This document shows positions 18,331 to 27,325 of a DNA stretch of 57,268 nt, piece by piece; position 1 is the stretch's first letter, and every line of letters begins with the position of its first letter. The notes below the pieces were generated by a model. It was not told the origin of the DNA and searched no databases. It saw only the letters and a list, made by a program, of their open reading frames with translations. The position numbers were made by a program, and so were the translations under genes. Location of the stretch: contig JAERTF010000033.1 of NCBI GenBank assembly GCA_016845105.1, positions 1 to 57,268 of the forward strand, written 5' to 3'. This DNA is from Bacteroidota bacterium. Its GTDB lineage: Bacteria > Bacteroidota > Bacteroidia > Bacteroidales > F082.

Positions 18331-20565
18331 TTATTTATCCTTCGAGTCAATGAAATCTCGATGCGACTTATAAAGGTTAACTGCGTGTAGTACTAAATGT
18401 TTACTTTCATTCACAATATTCAAAAATAATAAGCTGTTTTTTGTCCCAACTTTAGCATTCTTAATTCGCTTAATCTGGCTTTTATTCAGTCCATCAGTTA
18501 ATTCAACAAACTCATTAAGTTCTTCAAGAATATTATCCCTATTACTATAGTCACTACTTTCAATTCCAGTAATAATATTACCTAATAGTTTGTTAAGTAA
18601 TGAATTAAGTTTGTGTAATTCAGTTATTTGATTGTCAATAAGAGGCTTGTGATTATTATCTACATGCTCATAAGATGGACCCGTAATATATGTTATGGAG
18701 TGGAGGATCTCTCTCATAAAGTCAAGAACCTGAACATAGTAATATGCCTTTTCATCAGAATCTTCCCGTAATTTATCAACAATGATATTGATATTATCTT
18801 TCAGATATTTGATTTTAGTGGTTATACCCTCTAGCTCACGTTTAATTTTTTTAAGTTTTTTATTATCTTCTTCTTCGATACCTGCGATTGTATCTGTGTA
18901 TGCTATACATACTTTTTTGAGATATTTTGTAATAGTTGATATCGATTTATCACCAATATTTTCTTTCGAGATACTATCTACATTTTGTGTCTCATCGCTG
19001 GCATCTTTTTCAGATTTTTTATGGTAGATATGAGAGCGATATAATAAATATACCACAACAACAATCATAGCAAAAATGCTGTACAAGCCACCATAGTTGA
19101 AAATATATACCATAATAAAGGCAACAGTAAACGCACTAATTGCTGTTAAGAACCAACCTCCTATAACAGCCATAACGCCTGATATTCTGTACACTGCGCT
19201 TTCTCGCCCCCAGGCATTATCAGCCAATGAGGTACCCATAGCAACCATAAAAGTAACATAAGTAGTTGAAAGTGGCAGTTTCAATGAAGTTCCAAAAGCT
19301 ATAAGCACACTTGCAACGGTAAGGTTTACCGAAGCCCTGATCATATCAAAGGCGGGTGGGACTTTTTCTTTACTAACAATGGTTCGAGGTTCAAATTGAT
19401 TTTCTATTGTTTTGGTAATGGATCTTGGGATTACCTTTTTTAATGAGTTAGATGCATTAATTGAAGATCTAACCAGTATCTTAGATATCCAGGTTGGTCG
19501 AAATCTTTCGCTTCCTTCAGATTGACGACTAAGGTCAATTGAGGTCTTAAGTACTGATCTTGCCTTTTTTGATAGATATAAAGTTATAACCATAATTGCT
19601 CCTGCAAATAGCAAAAATAACCCGGGTGTAGGTACTTTTCCTCCAAGGGCCGTCATTAAAAAACTGTCCGGAGCTACACCTTGTCCTGCTGACCATATTT
19701 CCCATGAATTATAACCTGCGATAGGTACTCCTATAAAATTGACTAAATCGTTACCAGCAAATGCCATGGCCAGAGAAAATGTACCAACTAATACAATAAT
19801 TTTAAGGATGTTAATTCTGAAAAGCATATATAGAATCTGTAACAATACAGACCAGCCTACAAAACTATAAAAGATGATAAGCATACTATTTTCAGATATC
19901 CAATCTTTTACGTCACCCGACATAAAAGAAGCTCCTTTTGCACCTTTGATTAGAATAAAATAGGTTAAGGCAGTAAATGCTATTCCTCCCCATATTGCTC
20001 CAATGTATTTGATTCGTTTCTCAAAATTAAATGAGAAGGCGATCCTTGTTATATACTGTATTATAGCACCAACAGAGAAAGCAACTCCGACCGATAGTAA
20101 GATTCCTGAGATAATAGCTAAAGCTTTTGAAGAATTGATGAATTGGCTGATCGACATTCCACCATCACTCATTAATAATTTAATGGAGGCCATCCCCACT
20201 GCAGCTCCCAATAATTCAAATACTATGGAAACTGTTGTAGATGTTGGCAGGCCCCATGTGTTATAGGCATCAAGCAATAACACATCAGTTACCATAACTG
20301 CCATAAATATTATCATTATCTCGCTAAAATAGAATTCACCAGGGTTAAAAATACCTTTACGCGCAACTTCCATCATACCACTTGAAAACACAGCACCTAC
20401 TAGGATGCCAATGGCTGCAATAAACATAATAACTCTAAATGATGCTACTTTAGAGCCAACAGCTGAATTAAGAAAATTTACAGCATCATTACTCACTCCT
20501 ACAATAAGGTCTGATGCCGCAAGTAGGAATAGTAAAATAACAATAATCAAATAAATAGTTTCCAT
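18331..20565 (-). CDS. pit: PiT family inorganic phosphate transporter with C-terminal PhoU-like domain (copy 2)
   Basis: A 744-residue tandem paralogue of the transporter at 15918-18161, with the same opening (METIYLIIV...LLFLLAASDLIVGVSNDAVNFLNSAVGSKVASF) and the same FAGNDLVNFIGVPIAG and KLPLSTTYVTFMVAMGTSL blocks. The PhoU-like cytoplasmic tail (about 550-740) is also kept but is more diverged than the membrane core. Differences in the tails suggest distinct regulation rather than simple dosage. It follows the S9 peptidase gene by 31 bases on the same strand and ends in a clear hairpin terminator. Confidence 0.93.
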   Translation of the reverse strand: METIYLIIVILLFLLAASDLIVGVSNDAVNFLNSAVGSKVASFRVIMFIAAIGILVGAVFSSGMMEVARKGIFNPGEFYFSEIMIIFMAVMVTDVLLLDAYNTWGLPTSTTVSIVFELLGAAVGMASIKLLMSDGGMSISQFINSSKALAIISGILLSVGVAFSVGAIIQYITRIAFSFNFEKRIKYIGAIWGGIAFTALTYFILIKGAKGASFMSGDVKDWISENSMLIIFYSFVGWSVLLQILYMLFRINILKIIVLVGTFSLAMAFAGNDLVNFIGVPIAGYNSWEIWSAGQGVAPDSFLMTALGGKVPTPGLFLLFAGAIMVITLYLSKKARSVLKTSIDLSRQSEGSERFRPTWISKILVRSSINASNSLKKVIPRSITKTIENQFEPRTIVSKEKVPPAFDMIRASVNLTVASVLIAFGTSLKLPLSTTYVTFMVAMGTSLADNAWGRESAVYRISGVMAVIGGWFLTAISAFTVAFIMVYIFNYGGLYSIFAMIVVVVYLLYRSHIYHKKSEKDASDETQNVDSISKENIGDKSISTITKYLKKVCIAYTDTIAGIEEEDNKKLKKIKRELEGITTKIKYLKDNINIIVDKLREDSDEKAYYYVQVLDFMREILHSITYITGPSYEHVDNNHKPLIDNQITELHKLNSLLNKLLGNIITGIESSDYSNRDNILEELNEFVELTDGLNKSQIKRIKNAKVGTKNSLLFLNIVNESKHLVLHAVNLYKSHRDFIDSKDK

Positions 20566-20596
20566 TTAAATAGTATTTGAACTCAAAAAAAGTAAT

Positions 20597-22723
20597 TTAA
20601 AATTTTGGTTTCATTCCTAAATTAAACATTATAAAACTATACATATCAGCAGCTTCACTAATTTGTTTAGCTGTTGGTTTTCCGGCACCGTGTCCAGCCT
20701 TTGTTTCGATTCGAACGAGAACCGGGTTCTTTCCGCCATTCTTTTCTTGTAACTCTGCCATGAATTTGAAAGTATGTGCAGGAACAACACGATCGTCATG
20801 ATCGGCTGTTATGGCTAACGTAGCAGGATAATTAACCCCTTTTTTTATGTTATGCAAGGGTGAATAACCGTATAGATATTTAAACATTTCCTCACTGTCA
20901 TCACTACGTCCGTAATCAGCAGCCCAGGCCCATCCTATGGTAAAATTATGATAGCGTAACATATCCATAACTCCCACAATTGGTATCGCAACTTTAAATA
21001 ACTCAGGTTGCTGTGTCATACATGCACCAACAAGTAGTCCTCCATTTGAACCACCAATGATTGCAAGTTTTTCTGATGAGGTATAATTATTTTTAATGAG
21101 GTATTTCGCAGCATAAATGAAATCGTCGAAAACATTTTGCTTTTTAAGCTTGGTACCAGCTTCATGCCATTCTTCACCATACTCACCACCACCTCGCAGG
21201 TTAGCCATTACATAAATGCCACCTTGCTCAATAAAAGCTGATCTACTAATACTAAAGCTAGGGGTAAGACTAATATTAAATCCTCCATATGCGTAAAGCA
21301 TAGTAGGATTTGAACCATCCATTTTTAATCCCTTCTTATGAACAATAAACATTGGTACCTTTGTTCCATCTTTACTTTCGTAGAATACCTGATCAGTGAC
21401 ATATTTTTCGGGAGAAAAATCAACTTCTGAACTGTGCATTATCTCTGAATTACCTTTTGCAACATCATATTTATATACACTTGATGGGAATGTAAATGAT
21501 GTAAAACCATAAAATGCAGTATTTTTATTTTTTTCTCCATTAAACCCTGACAATGTACCAATTGCCGGCAGCTTAAGTTCCCTAACAAGTTTTCCATCAA
21601 TGGTATAAAAATATGCTTTCGAACTTGCATCTTTAAGGTATTGGGTAAATAAGTATTCTCCAACTAAAGATGCCCCTTGTAACACATTTTCTTTTTCGGG
21701 AATAATATCTTTCCATTTTTCTGGATCAGCGTTGTCAAACCTAGTTGTTACTAATTTTTTATTTGGTGCTAAGTGATTTGTTATCATTAACAATTCATCA
21801 CCTATATTATCAATAACACTATAATCATAATCAAATCCTTCGGCTATTTTGGTGAATTTAATATCGGTAAGTTGGTGAAGTTTGGCTGCATATAGGGCAT
21901 TTCCACTTGTGCTTTCGGTTTCACCAATTATTAAAAACTTTTCATCTTCGGTTAGATAAGCATAGAAGTTTCTCAAAGCATTATCTTTATCTTCGAAAAT
22001 AAGAAGGTCTTCATTTTGAGTTGTTCCTAGTGTATGATAATATACTTTGTGAAATTGGTTCTGGCCCGACAGCTCATCTCCTTCTTTTGGCTCATCATAG
22101 GAAGAGTAGAAAAAACCATCTCCTTTCCAGCTTATTCCAGAAAACTTAACCCAGTTTATATGGTCTTTCAGGGTTTCACCGGTTTTGATATTCATAACAT
22201 AAATTTCATTCCAGTCGGAACCACCGCGTGAAATACCGTAGGCAAGATATTGCCCGTCTTTGGAAATACCCATTGATGATAAAGCAACTGTACCATCTTC
22301 AGATAAGGTATTTGGATCGAGAAGTACTTTAGGCTCATCATCCAAACTATTTTGAATATACAGAACGCTTTGGTTTTGTACTCCATCATTTTTGAAAAAG
22401 AAATATTTATCTCCCTTGTTAAAAGGAACGCCATATTTTGGATAATTCCATATTTTGGTTAATCGTTCTTCAAGTGAACTTCTAAATGGTATGCTTTCGA
22501 GGTAGTTTTTTGTGATTTTGTTTTCCTCGGCAACCCATTGAGCTGTTTCTTCTGAATTGTCATCCTCAAGCCATCTATATGGATCTTTAACTTCATTGCC
22601 AAAATAGATATCCACACTATCTAGTTTTTTTGCATCAGGATATACTATACTATTGGTTTTTTGACTTTGTGCTGTTATTAGCATTGTACTCAATATTGTT
22701 ATTAAAAGCAGTCTTGTTTTCAT
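20597..22723 (-). CDS. Prolyl oligopeptidase family serine peptidase (S9A), exported
   Basis: A post-proline endopeptidase of 708 residues with a signal peptide (MKTRLLLITILSTMLITAQSQ), so it acts in the periplasm or outside. The N-terminal part (about 25-430) has the catalytic-domain lead-in YPDAKKLDSVDIYFGNEVKDPYRWLED and a seven-bladed propeller. The alpha/beta hydrolase domain (about 430-708) has nucleophile Ser559 in GGSNGG, Asp in ADHDDRVVP and His in AGHGAGKP. Length and order are typical of family S9A. It is divergent from gcvT across 267 bases and is followed closely by a phosphate transporter gene. Confidence 0.95.
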   Translation of the reverse strand: MKTRLLLITILSTMLITAQSQKTNSIVYPDAKKLDSVDIYFGNEVKDPYRWLEDDNSEETAQWVAEENKITKNYLESIPFRSSLEERLTKIWNYPKYGVPFNKGDKYFFFKNDGVQNQSVLYIQNSLDDEPKVLLDPNTLSEDGTVALSSMGISKDGQYLAYGISRGGSDWNEIYVMNIKTGETLKDHINWVKFSGISWKGDGFFYSSYDEPKEGDELSGQNQFHKVYYHTLGTTQNEDLLIFEDKDNALRNFYAYLTEDEKFLIIGETESTSGNALYAAKLHQLTDIKFTKIAEGFDYDYSVIDNIGDELLMITNHLAPNKKLVTTRFDNADPEKWKDIIPEKENVLQGASLVGEYLFTQYLKDASSKAYFYTIDGKLVRELKLPAIGTLSGFNGEKNKNTAFYGFTSFTFPSSVYKYDVAKGNSEIMHSSEVDFSPEKYVTDQVFYESKDGTKVPMFIVHKKGLKMDGSNPTMLYAYGGFNISLTPSFSISRSAFIEQGGIYVMANLRGGGEYGEEWHEAGTKLKKQNVFDDFIYAAKYLIKNNYTSSEKLAIIGGSNGGLLVGACMTQQPELFKVAIPIVGVMDMLRYHNFTIGWAWAADYGRSDDSEEMFKYLYGYSPLHNIKKGVNYPATLAITADHDDRVVPAHTFKFMAELQEKNGGKNPVLVRIETKAGHGAGKPTAKQISEAADMYSFIMFNLGMKPKF

Positions 22724-22957
22724 ACTTATTATATTTAGTATCTTGAAATAAAAGGGAGTAAAAGTATGTAGGTTATTTGAATTTTACAAACTATAACAAA
22801 AAAAGATATGTATAATTATGAACTGCAGTGTAACGGTGATTTGTTAAAGTCCAATAGTTTATGAAATTAGTTAACTTAATCGAATTTGCATTTTTATAAA
22901 ACAATGGTCCTGTGATTTTTTTCACAAGCAGAAGTCAAATAATGGCAAGGAATTCAT

Positions 22958-22965
22958 TAATTTTG
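22958..22965 (+). promoter_or_regulatory. Bacteroidota-type -7 promoter element for gcvT
   Basis: TAATTTTG matches the Bacteroidota consensus TAnnTTTG exactly and lies 25 bases before the gcvT ATG, giving a leader of roughly 20 bases. No clear TTTG -33 box sits at the usual distance. The rest of the 267-base divergent spacer shows no gene. Confidence 0.55.
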
Positions 22966-22990
22966 CACCCTTAAAATATTCAATATTATT

Positions 22991-24079
22991 ATGAAAAAAA
23001 CAGCTTTAAATAATATGCACCGCGAGATGGGTGCCAAAATGGTTGAATTTGTTGGATTTGATATGCCTGTTCAATTTGAGGGTATTAATATTGAGCATGA
23101 AACTGTACGTACAAAATTAGGAGTATTTGATGTTAGCCATATGGGTGAATTTTGGGTTGAGGGACCCAATGCCGGATCTTTGGTTCAAAAGGTTACTACT
23201 AACGATATAGTTGCACTTACCGATGGAAAAGTTCAATATAGCTGTTTCCCAAATGGTAAAGGTGGTATTGTTGATGATTTATTGGTTTATAAATTTAATG
23301 ATGAGAAATATCTTCTGGTTGTAAATGCTTCTAATATTGAAAAAGACTGGAATAACATTGTTAGTAATAATGATGTAGGTGCAATATTAACTAATGCCTC
23401 AGATGATTTTAGTCAACTGGCAGTTCAGGGTCCTATGGCATTAAAAGCTATGCAAAAATTAACCGATGCTCCGGTTGAAAATATGGAATATTATACCTTC
23501 AAGATAATTGAATTTGCAGGAGTAGGAGATGTAGTATTCTCAACCACTGGTTATACCGGTTCGGGAGGATGTGAGATATATATGAAAAATCAGGATGCTG
23601 ATAAAGTTTACAAAGCAGTTCTAGAAGCAGGTAAAGAGTTTGGAATAAAACCAATTGGTTTAGGAGCACGTGATACATTAAGACTAGAATCGGGTTTTTG
23701 CTTATATGGTAATGATATTGATGATACAACCTCACCCATTGCTGCAGGCTTAGGTTGGATTACTAAATTTACTGATAACAATAATTTTATTGATAGAGAA
23801 TTATTTGAATCTCAAAAAAATAATGGAGTACCACAACGATTAAAGGGCTTTATTATGGAGGAGAGAGCAATACCTCGTCATAATTATGAGGTAGCTGATG
23901 CAGATGGTAATACCATTGGTGAAGTTACTTCTGGAACAATGTCACCAATGCTTAAGAAAGGTATTGGCATGGCATACATTACCAAACCATACTGGAAGGA
24001 TGGTTCTGAGATTTATATTAAGGTAAGAAACAAGCTGGTAAAGGCAATAGTTCAGCGTCCACCATTTTATAAAGGCTAG
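22991..24079 (+). CDS. gcvT: Aminomethyltransferase, glycine cleavage system T protein
   Basis: GcvT moves the methylene group from the lipoyl-bound aminomethyl arm of H protein to tetrahydrofolate and releases ammonia. The 362 residues cover the complete protein: N-terminal folate-binding domain (GAKMVEFVGFDMPVQFEG; GVFDVSHMGEF), YSCFPNGKGGIVDDLLVYK, and the GARDTLRLESGFCLYGNDID block near residues 220-240. The C-terminal barrel follows (IGEVTSGTMSPMLKKGIGMAYI). The gene stands alone; gcvH and gcvP are not in the window. A good TAnnTTTG element precedes it. Confidence 0.96.
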   Translation: MKKTALNNMHREMGAKMVEFVGFDMPVQFEGINIEHETVRTKLGVFDVSHMGEFWVEGPNAGSLVQKVTTNDIVALTDGKVQYSCFPNGKGGIVDDLLVYKFNDEKYLLVVNASNIEKDWNNIVSNNDVGAILTNASDDFSQLAVQGPMALKAMQKLTDAPVENMEYYTFKIIEFAGVGDVVFSTTGYTGSGGCEIYMKNQDADKVYKAVLEAGKEFGIKPIGLGARDTLRLESGFCLYGNDIDDTTSPIAAGLGWITKFTDNNNFIDRELFESQKNNGVPQRLKGFIMEERAIPRHNYEVADADGNTIGEVTSGTMSPMLKKGIGMAYITKPYWKDGSEIYIKVRNKLVKAIVQRPPFYKG

Positions 24080-24195
24080 TATAGTTTTAGTTTACACCCT
24101 TTTATGATCTAGTTTAAGGTTAAAACCCTGCTTCCGGTAGCCATCGGAATTATTGCAGATACTTTAGTTTCTATATACTTTTAAATATTTTGTTT

Positions 24196-24248
24196 GAAGA
24201 CTGAAGTTGGGATCATGGTAATTCTTCCACCTTATGACTTCTGTCTTC
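24196..24248. repeat. Imperfect inverted repeat in convergent intergenic region
   Basis: GAAGACTGAAGT (24196-24207) and ACTTCTGTCTTC (24237-24248) pair with one mismatch around a 29-base spacer. It lies in the 242-base gap between the converging gcvT and BamA-like genes. It could act as a bidirectional hairpin or be a relic of a dispersed intergenic repeat. Nothing else is visible in this gap. Confidence 0.4.
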
Positions 24249-24321
24249 TAACCATTTCGAGTCGCTATTTTGAATTTCATACGGATTTTTTTAAAAACAA
24301 GTATTTCCAATGCATAGTGGT

Positions 24322-26268
24322 TTATTTGTAGGTTACAGTACTTGGTTTTGTAGTTAAAAAACTAATTTGATCAATTAATCCTACTGTTGAAAAGGTTATG
24401 CCAAAGTGAGATATACCGGATGGTGTAATTGGAAAATATGCAAAACGTACCTGAAATGAGTTGAACGCAAGGAAATCATTTTTGGAATAGATACCAACAC
24501 CAAATGAGCTAAGAAGTTGGTTTCTATACAATGGCAAGTTATTGTAGGGAAGTACGCCTACGCTGCCAAATCCAAATAGTGCAAATCTAAAACCTAGGAA
24601 GTACCATGGTGTATAGGTTATTGAATAGAATTCGAGGAATATCCGTTCTTGTCCATACCATGCATCATCTTTCATACCTATAAATCCATAATCTTCACCC
24701 AAATACAGTAGGTCGTCAGTAATCCTATTAATACCATTTGTGTAGTTAATAGATGCAAGAAACCGGTTACGATAATTATTCTTTTTAAAAACACTTGTTA
24801 GAAATGAAAGGTCTAATTTGATTGCACCTTGCACTAGTTTATCAGAGAAATGCGAACCAATATCAATATTCCCAAAAATATAACCGACATCTTCAAAATA
24901 TCTGGTTGCAGCAATTCCTATTCCTAAATAAGGAAGGTTAATATATTCTGACCATGTGTATCCACCTGTTATAATTGCCTGGAAACCATATGGAATATAT
25001 TCAGCCTTACCAAAACTAAGTAAAAAGTTAGTCCTGTAATAATTTTGTTTTGCCAATGCAAAATTACCCAATAACTGCGTATAGTTAACAAACCTACTAT
25101 TGCTATCAATCGAAACAAATGGTCGGTATAAATATTGTTTTTTATAAGCAGCTAACGCTGGAATAAAATAAACATCATTTTGTTTAAAATGATTTTTTTT
25201 CGTTCTATCATATAACAGATAAGATGCCCAAAGTTCATAATATCTGTATTTAAAATACCATACTGTCTTGTTAATATTAGTTGGGTCGATACCTATGTTT
25301 TCTTCTTTTTGGGTTATTTCTGCACCTCCTCCAGCTCTTACGCTGAGTGGGATAATATCTCTTTGTAGTTGCAACTGATAAGTTTGGTCATTGTCTGATA
25401 TATGGTAATTTACACCAGCTTTAATTTGCTTGTATATGTTGTCGTTGTAATAATTAATGTCTGATAAGTATACAAATGGGGAGCTCTTTGTGTCCATTGT
25501 TACTCCTGCTTTTACTGAATGCCCTAGGCCAAGGATATTAACATTGGTTAAATAACCAGTCATCTTATTTATATCGTAAACATTAATTCCAGGTAACCAT
25601 GGAAACTTATCTTTTACTAATACTAAAACGGAAACTGAGTCACCTTGAGATTTACTAACTATTATGGTAGCATCTTGAAGGTAAGGTAAACCTGTAAGCT
25701 CATTTACATTTTCAACCAATTCATAAGGGTCTACTGTATCATTTACATGAAACATTAATTTTCGTTCAATAACCTTTTTGCTAGTGTTGATATGTGACTT
25801 GTTAAGCGCTTTCCCCCAACTTGATATTACAGGTAGATTTGTGTCGCTTATTGTAGGCCCAAAAGGTTTTAATACCTGAATATTAATGTCTTTTATAATT
25901 TTTCCAGTGTAAGGCTTATAGGCATCTTCCGCATCAATAAGAGCATTTTTAAGTAACATGGTATCCTGTGTACTAGCAGCTATCAAGAGTTGAAATAGCT
26001 TATCAACCAGTTTATACTTTCTCGATTCGCCAACTAGTTTTGTATAGAGGGAGTAGCCATTTTTCTTTGTTAGCACGATATATTTATCACAAATTAATGC
26101 AGTACTATCCTTATTAACGTGAATTGCGGTATCGTTTAATATTAAATAAGCTGGCGCAATGATGGAAACAGTATCGCATTTATTTTGTTCTACTTGAGAT
26201 AATGCACTTGAATTATAAATTAAAGAGCATATTAAAAGAATAATGGTTATTGAGCTTCTTTGTGTCAA
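24322..26268 (-). CDS. BamA/Omp85-like outer membrane protein with a POTRA domain
   Basis: A 648-residue outer membrane protein. An N-terminal hydrophobic signal (SITIILLICSLIYNSSALS) is followed by a region of about 120 residues without a clear family. A POTRA-like segment comes next (about 165-235: KVIERKLMFHVNDTVDPYELVENV, LPYLQDATIIV, VLVLVKDKFPW). The remainder is a beta-barrel of alternating aromatic and polar strands, resembling the bacterial surface antigen fold. The C-terminus (STVTYK) lacks the usual terminal aromatic residue. No ATG exists in the signal region, so TTG at 26268 is the likely start. It is the last gene of the group that begins with the transketolase genes, but a 97-base gap makes co-transcription uncertain. 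Confidence 0.75.
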   Translation of the reverse strand: MTQRSSITIILLICSLIYNSSALSQVEQNKCDTVSIIAPAYLILNDTAIHVNKDSTALICDKYIVLTKKNGYSLYTKLVGESRKYKLVDKLFQLLIAASTQDTMLLKNALIDAEDAYKPYTGKIIKDINIQVLKPFGPTISDTNLPVISSWGKALNKSHINTSKKVIERKLMFHVNDTVDPYELVENVNELTGLPYLQDATIIVSKSQGDSVSVLVLVKDKFPWLPGINVYDINKMTGYLTNVNILGLGHSVKAGVTMDTKSSPFVYLSDINYYNDNIYKQIKAGVNYHISDNDQTYQLQLQRDIIPLSVRAGGGAEITQKEENIGIDPTNINKTVWYFKYRYYELWASYLLYDRTKKNHFKQNDVYFIPALAAYKKQYLYRPFVSIDSNSRFVNYTQLLGNFALAKQNYYRTNFLLSFGKAEYIPYGFQAIITGGYTWSEYINLPYLGIGIAATRYFEDVGYIFGNIDIGSHFSDKLVQGAIKLDLSFLTSVFKKNNYRNRFLASINYTNGINRITDDLLYLGEDYGFIGMKDDAWYGQERIFLEFYSITYTPWYFLGFRFALFGFGSVGVLPYNNLPLYRNQLLSSFGVGIYSKNDFLAFNSFQVRFAYFPITPSGISHFGITFSTVGLIDQISFLTTKPSTVTYK

Positions 26269-26365
26269 ATTGTATTATTTCTACACATTACAATTGCGAA
26301 TATACCCAAATAATGTTTTGCTACTGGTGTAAAAAAATCAGTAGTTACTTATATCAATGTAGAAA

Positions 26366-27319
26366 TTATTTTCTGCCAATGGCTTTTTTTGCAGCACTAA
26401 TAATATTAGGAGTATCAAGACCGTAGTGTTTCATTAGTCGCTCAGGCTTTCCACTTTGACCAAACTTGTCCATAACAGCAACAAATTCAATTGGAGTTGG
26501 CAGTTGCTGCGATAATAACTGGGCAACACTATCTCCCAAACCACCATTAACCTGATGCTCTTCTGCTGTAACAACACATCCAGTTTTTTTAACAGACTCA
26601 ATTATAAGTCTACTGTCAAGAGGTTTAATTGTGTGGATATTTATAACTTCAGCATTTATTCCGCTATCGGTTAATGCATCGGCTGCTTCAAGGGCTTTCC
26701 ATACCAGATGACCAGTTGCGATAATGGTTACATCTGCTCCATCTTTTAGTGTAATACCTTTACCGATTTTGAACTCACTCTCCATTGGGATAAAATTTGG
26801 GACTTTTGGTCTGCCAAATCTAAGGTATACAGGCCCTTCATAGTCGGCGATAGCAAGCGTAGCTTGTTTAGTTTGGTTAAAATCACATGTATTGATCACT
26901 GTCATGCCAGGTAACATTTTCATTAAACCAATATCTTCCAAAATTTGATGTGTTGCACCATCTTCACCCAATGTTATACCAGCGTGTGAAGCACAAATTT
27001 TAACATTCTTACCAGAGTATGCTACTGATTGTCGTATTTGATCATAAACACGTCCGGTAGAAAAGTTTGCGAAGGTACCAGTAAAAGGTATATACCCTCC
27101 AACAGTTAGTCCGGCAGCAGTACCAATCATATTTGCTTCTGCAATTCCCATCTGAAAAAATCTATCCGGAAATGAGGATGCAAAATCTCCCATCTTCAAT
27201 GATCCTGTTAAGTCAGCAATTAATGCCACAACTTTAGGATTTGTTTTACCTAACTCAAGTAGCCCTTCACCAAACCCAGATCTGGTATCCTTATTGTTTA
27301 TAATACTATACTTACTCAT
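26366..27319 (-). CDS. Transketolase, C-terminal subunit
   Basis: This is the pyrimidine-binding and C-terminal half of a split transketolase, which works with the N-terminal subunit and thiamine diphosphate in the non-oxidative pentose phosphate pathway. About 317 residues contain DTRSGFGEGLLELG, ALIADLTGSLKM, FFQMGIAEANMIGTAAGL, KICASHAGITLGEDGATHQ and VVTAEEHQVNGGLGDSVA, all family blocks. I chose the ATG at 27319 because homologues start with a short MxKY sequence; another ATG two codons upstream (27325) directly follows the stop of the VWA gene. Unusually, its partner subunit is separated from it by that VWA gene. Confidence 0.95.
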   Translation of the reverse strand: MSKYSIINNKDTRSGFGEGLLELGKTNPKVVALIADLTGSLKMGDFASSFPDRFFQMGIAEANMIGTAAGLTVGGYIPFTGTFANFSTGRVYDQIRQSVAYSGKNVKICASHAGITLGEDGATHQILEDIGLMKMLPGMTVINTCDFNQTKQATLAIADYEGPVYLRFGRPKVPNFIPMESEFKIGKGITLKDGADVTIIATGHLVWKALEAADALTDSGINAEVINIHTIKPLDSRLIIESVKKTGCVVTAEEHQVNGGLGDSVAQLLSQQLPTPIEFVAVMDKFGQSGKPERLMKHYGLDTPNIISAAKKAIGRK

Positions 27320-27325
27320 TATCAT

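Noticed and set aside
18331-20565. The two PiT genes as fragments of one gene or an assembly duplicate
   Set aside because: Both are full length, differ throughout and have different flanking signals, so they are true tandem paralogues.
26321-26344. Terminator after the transketolase operon
   Set aside because: CTACTG and CAGTAG pair, but the T-run falls in the loop and not after the stem.
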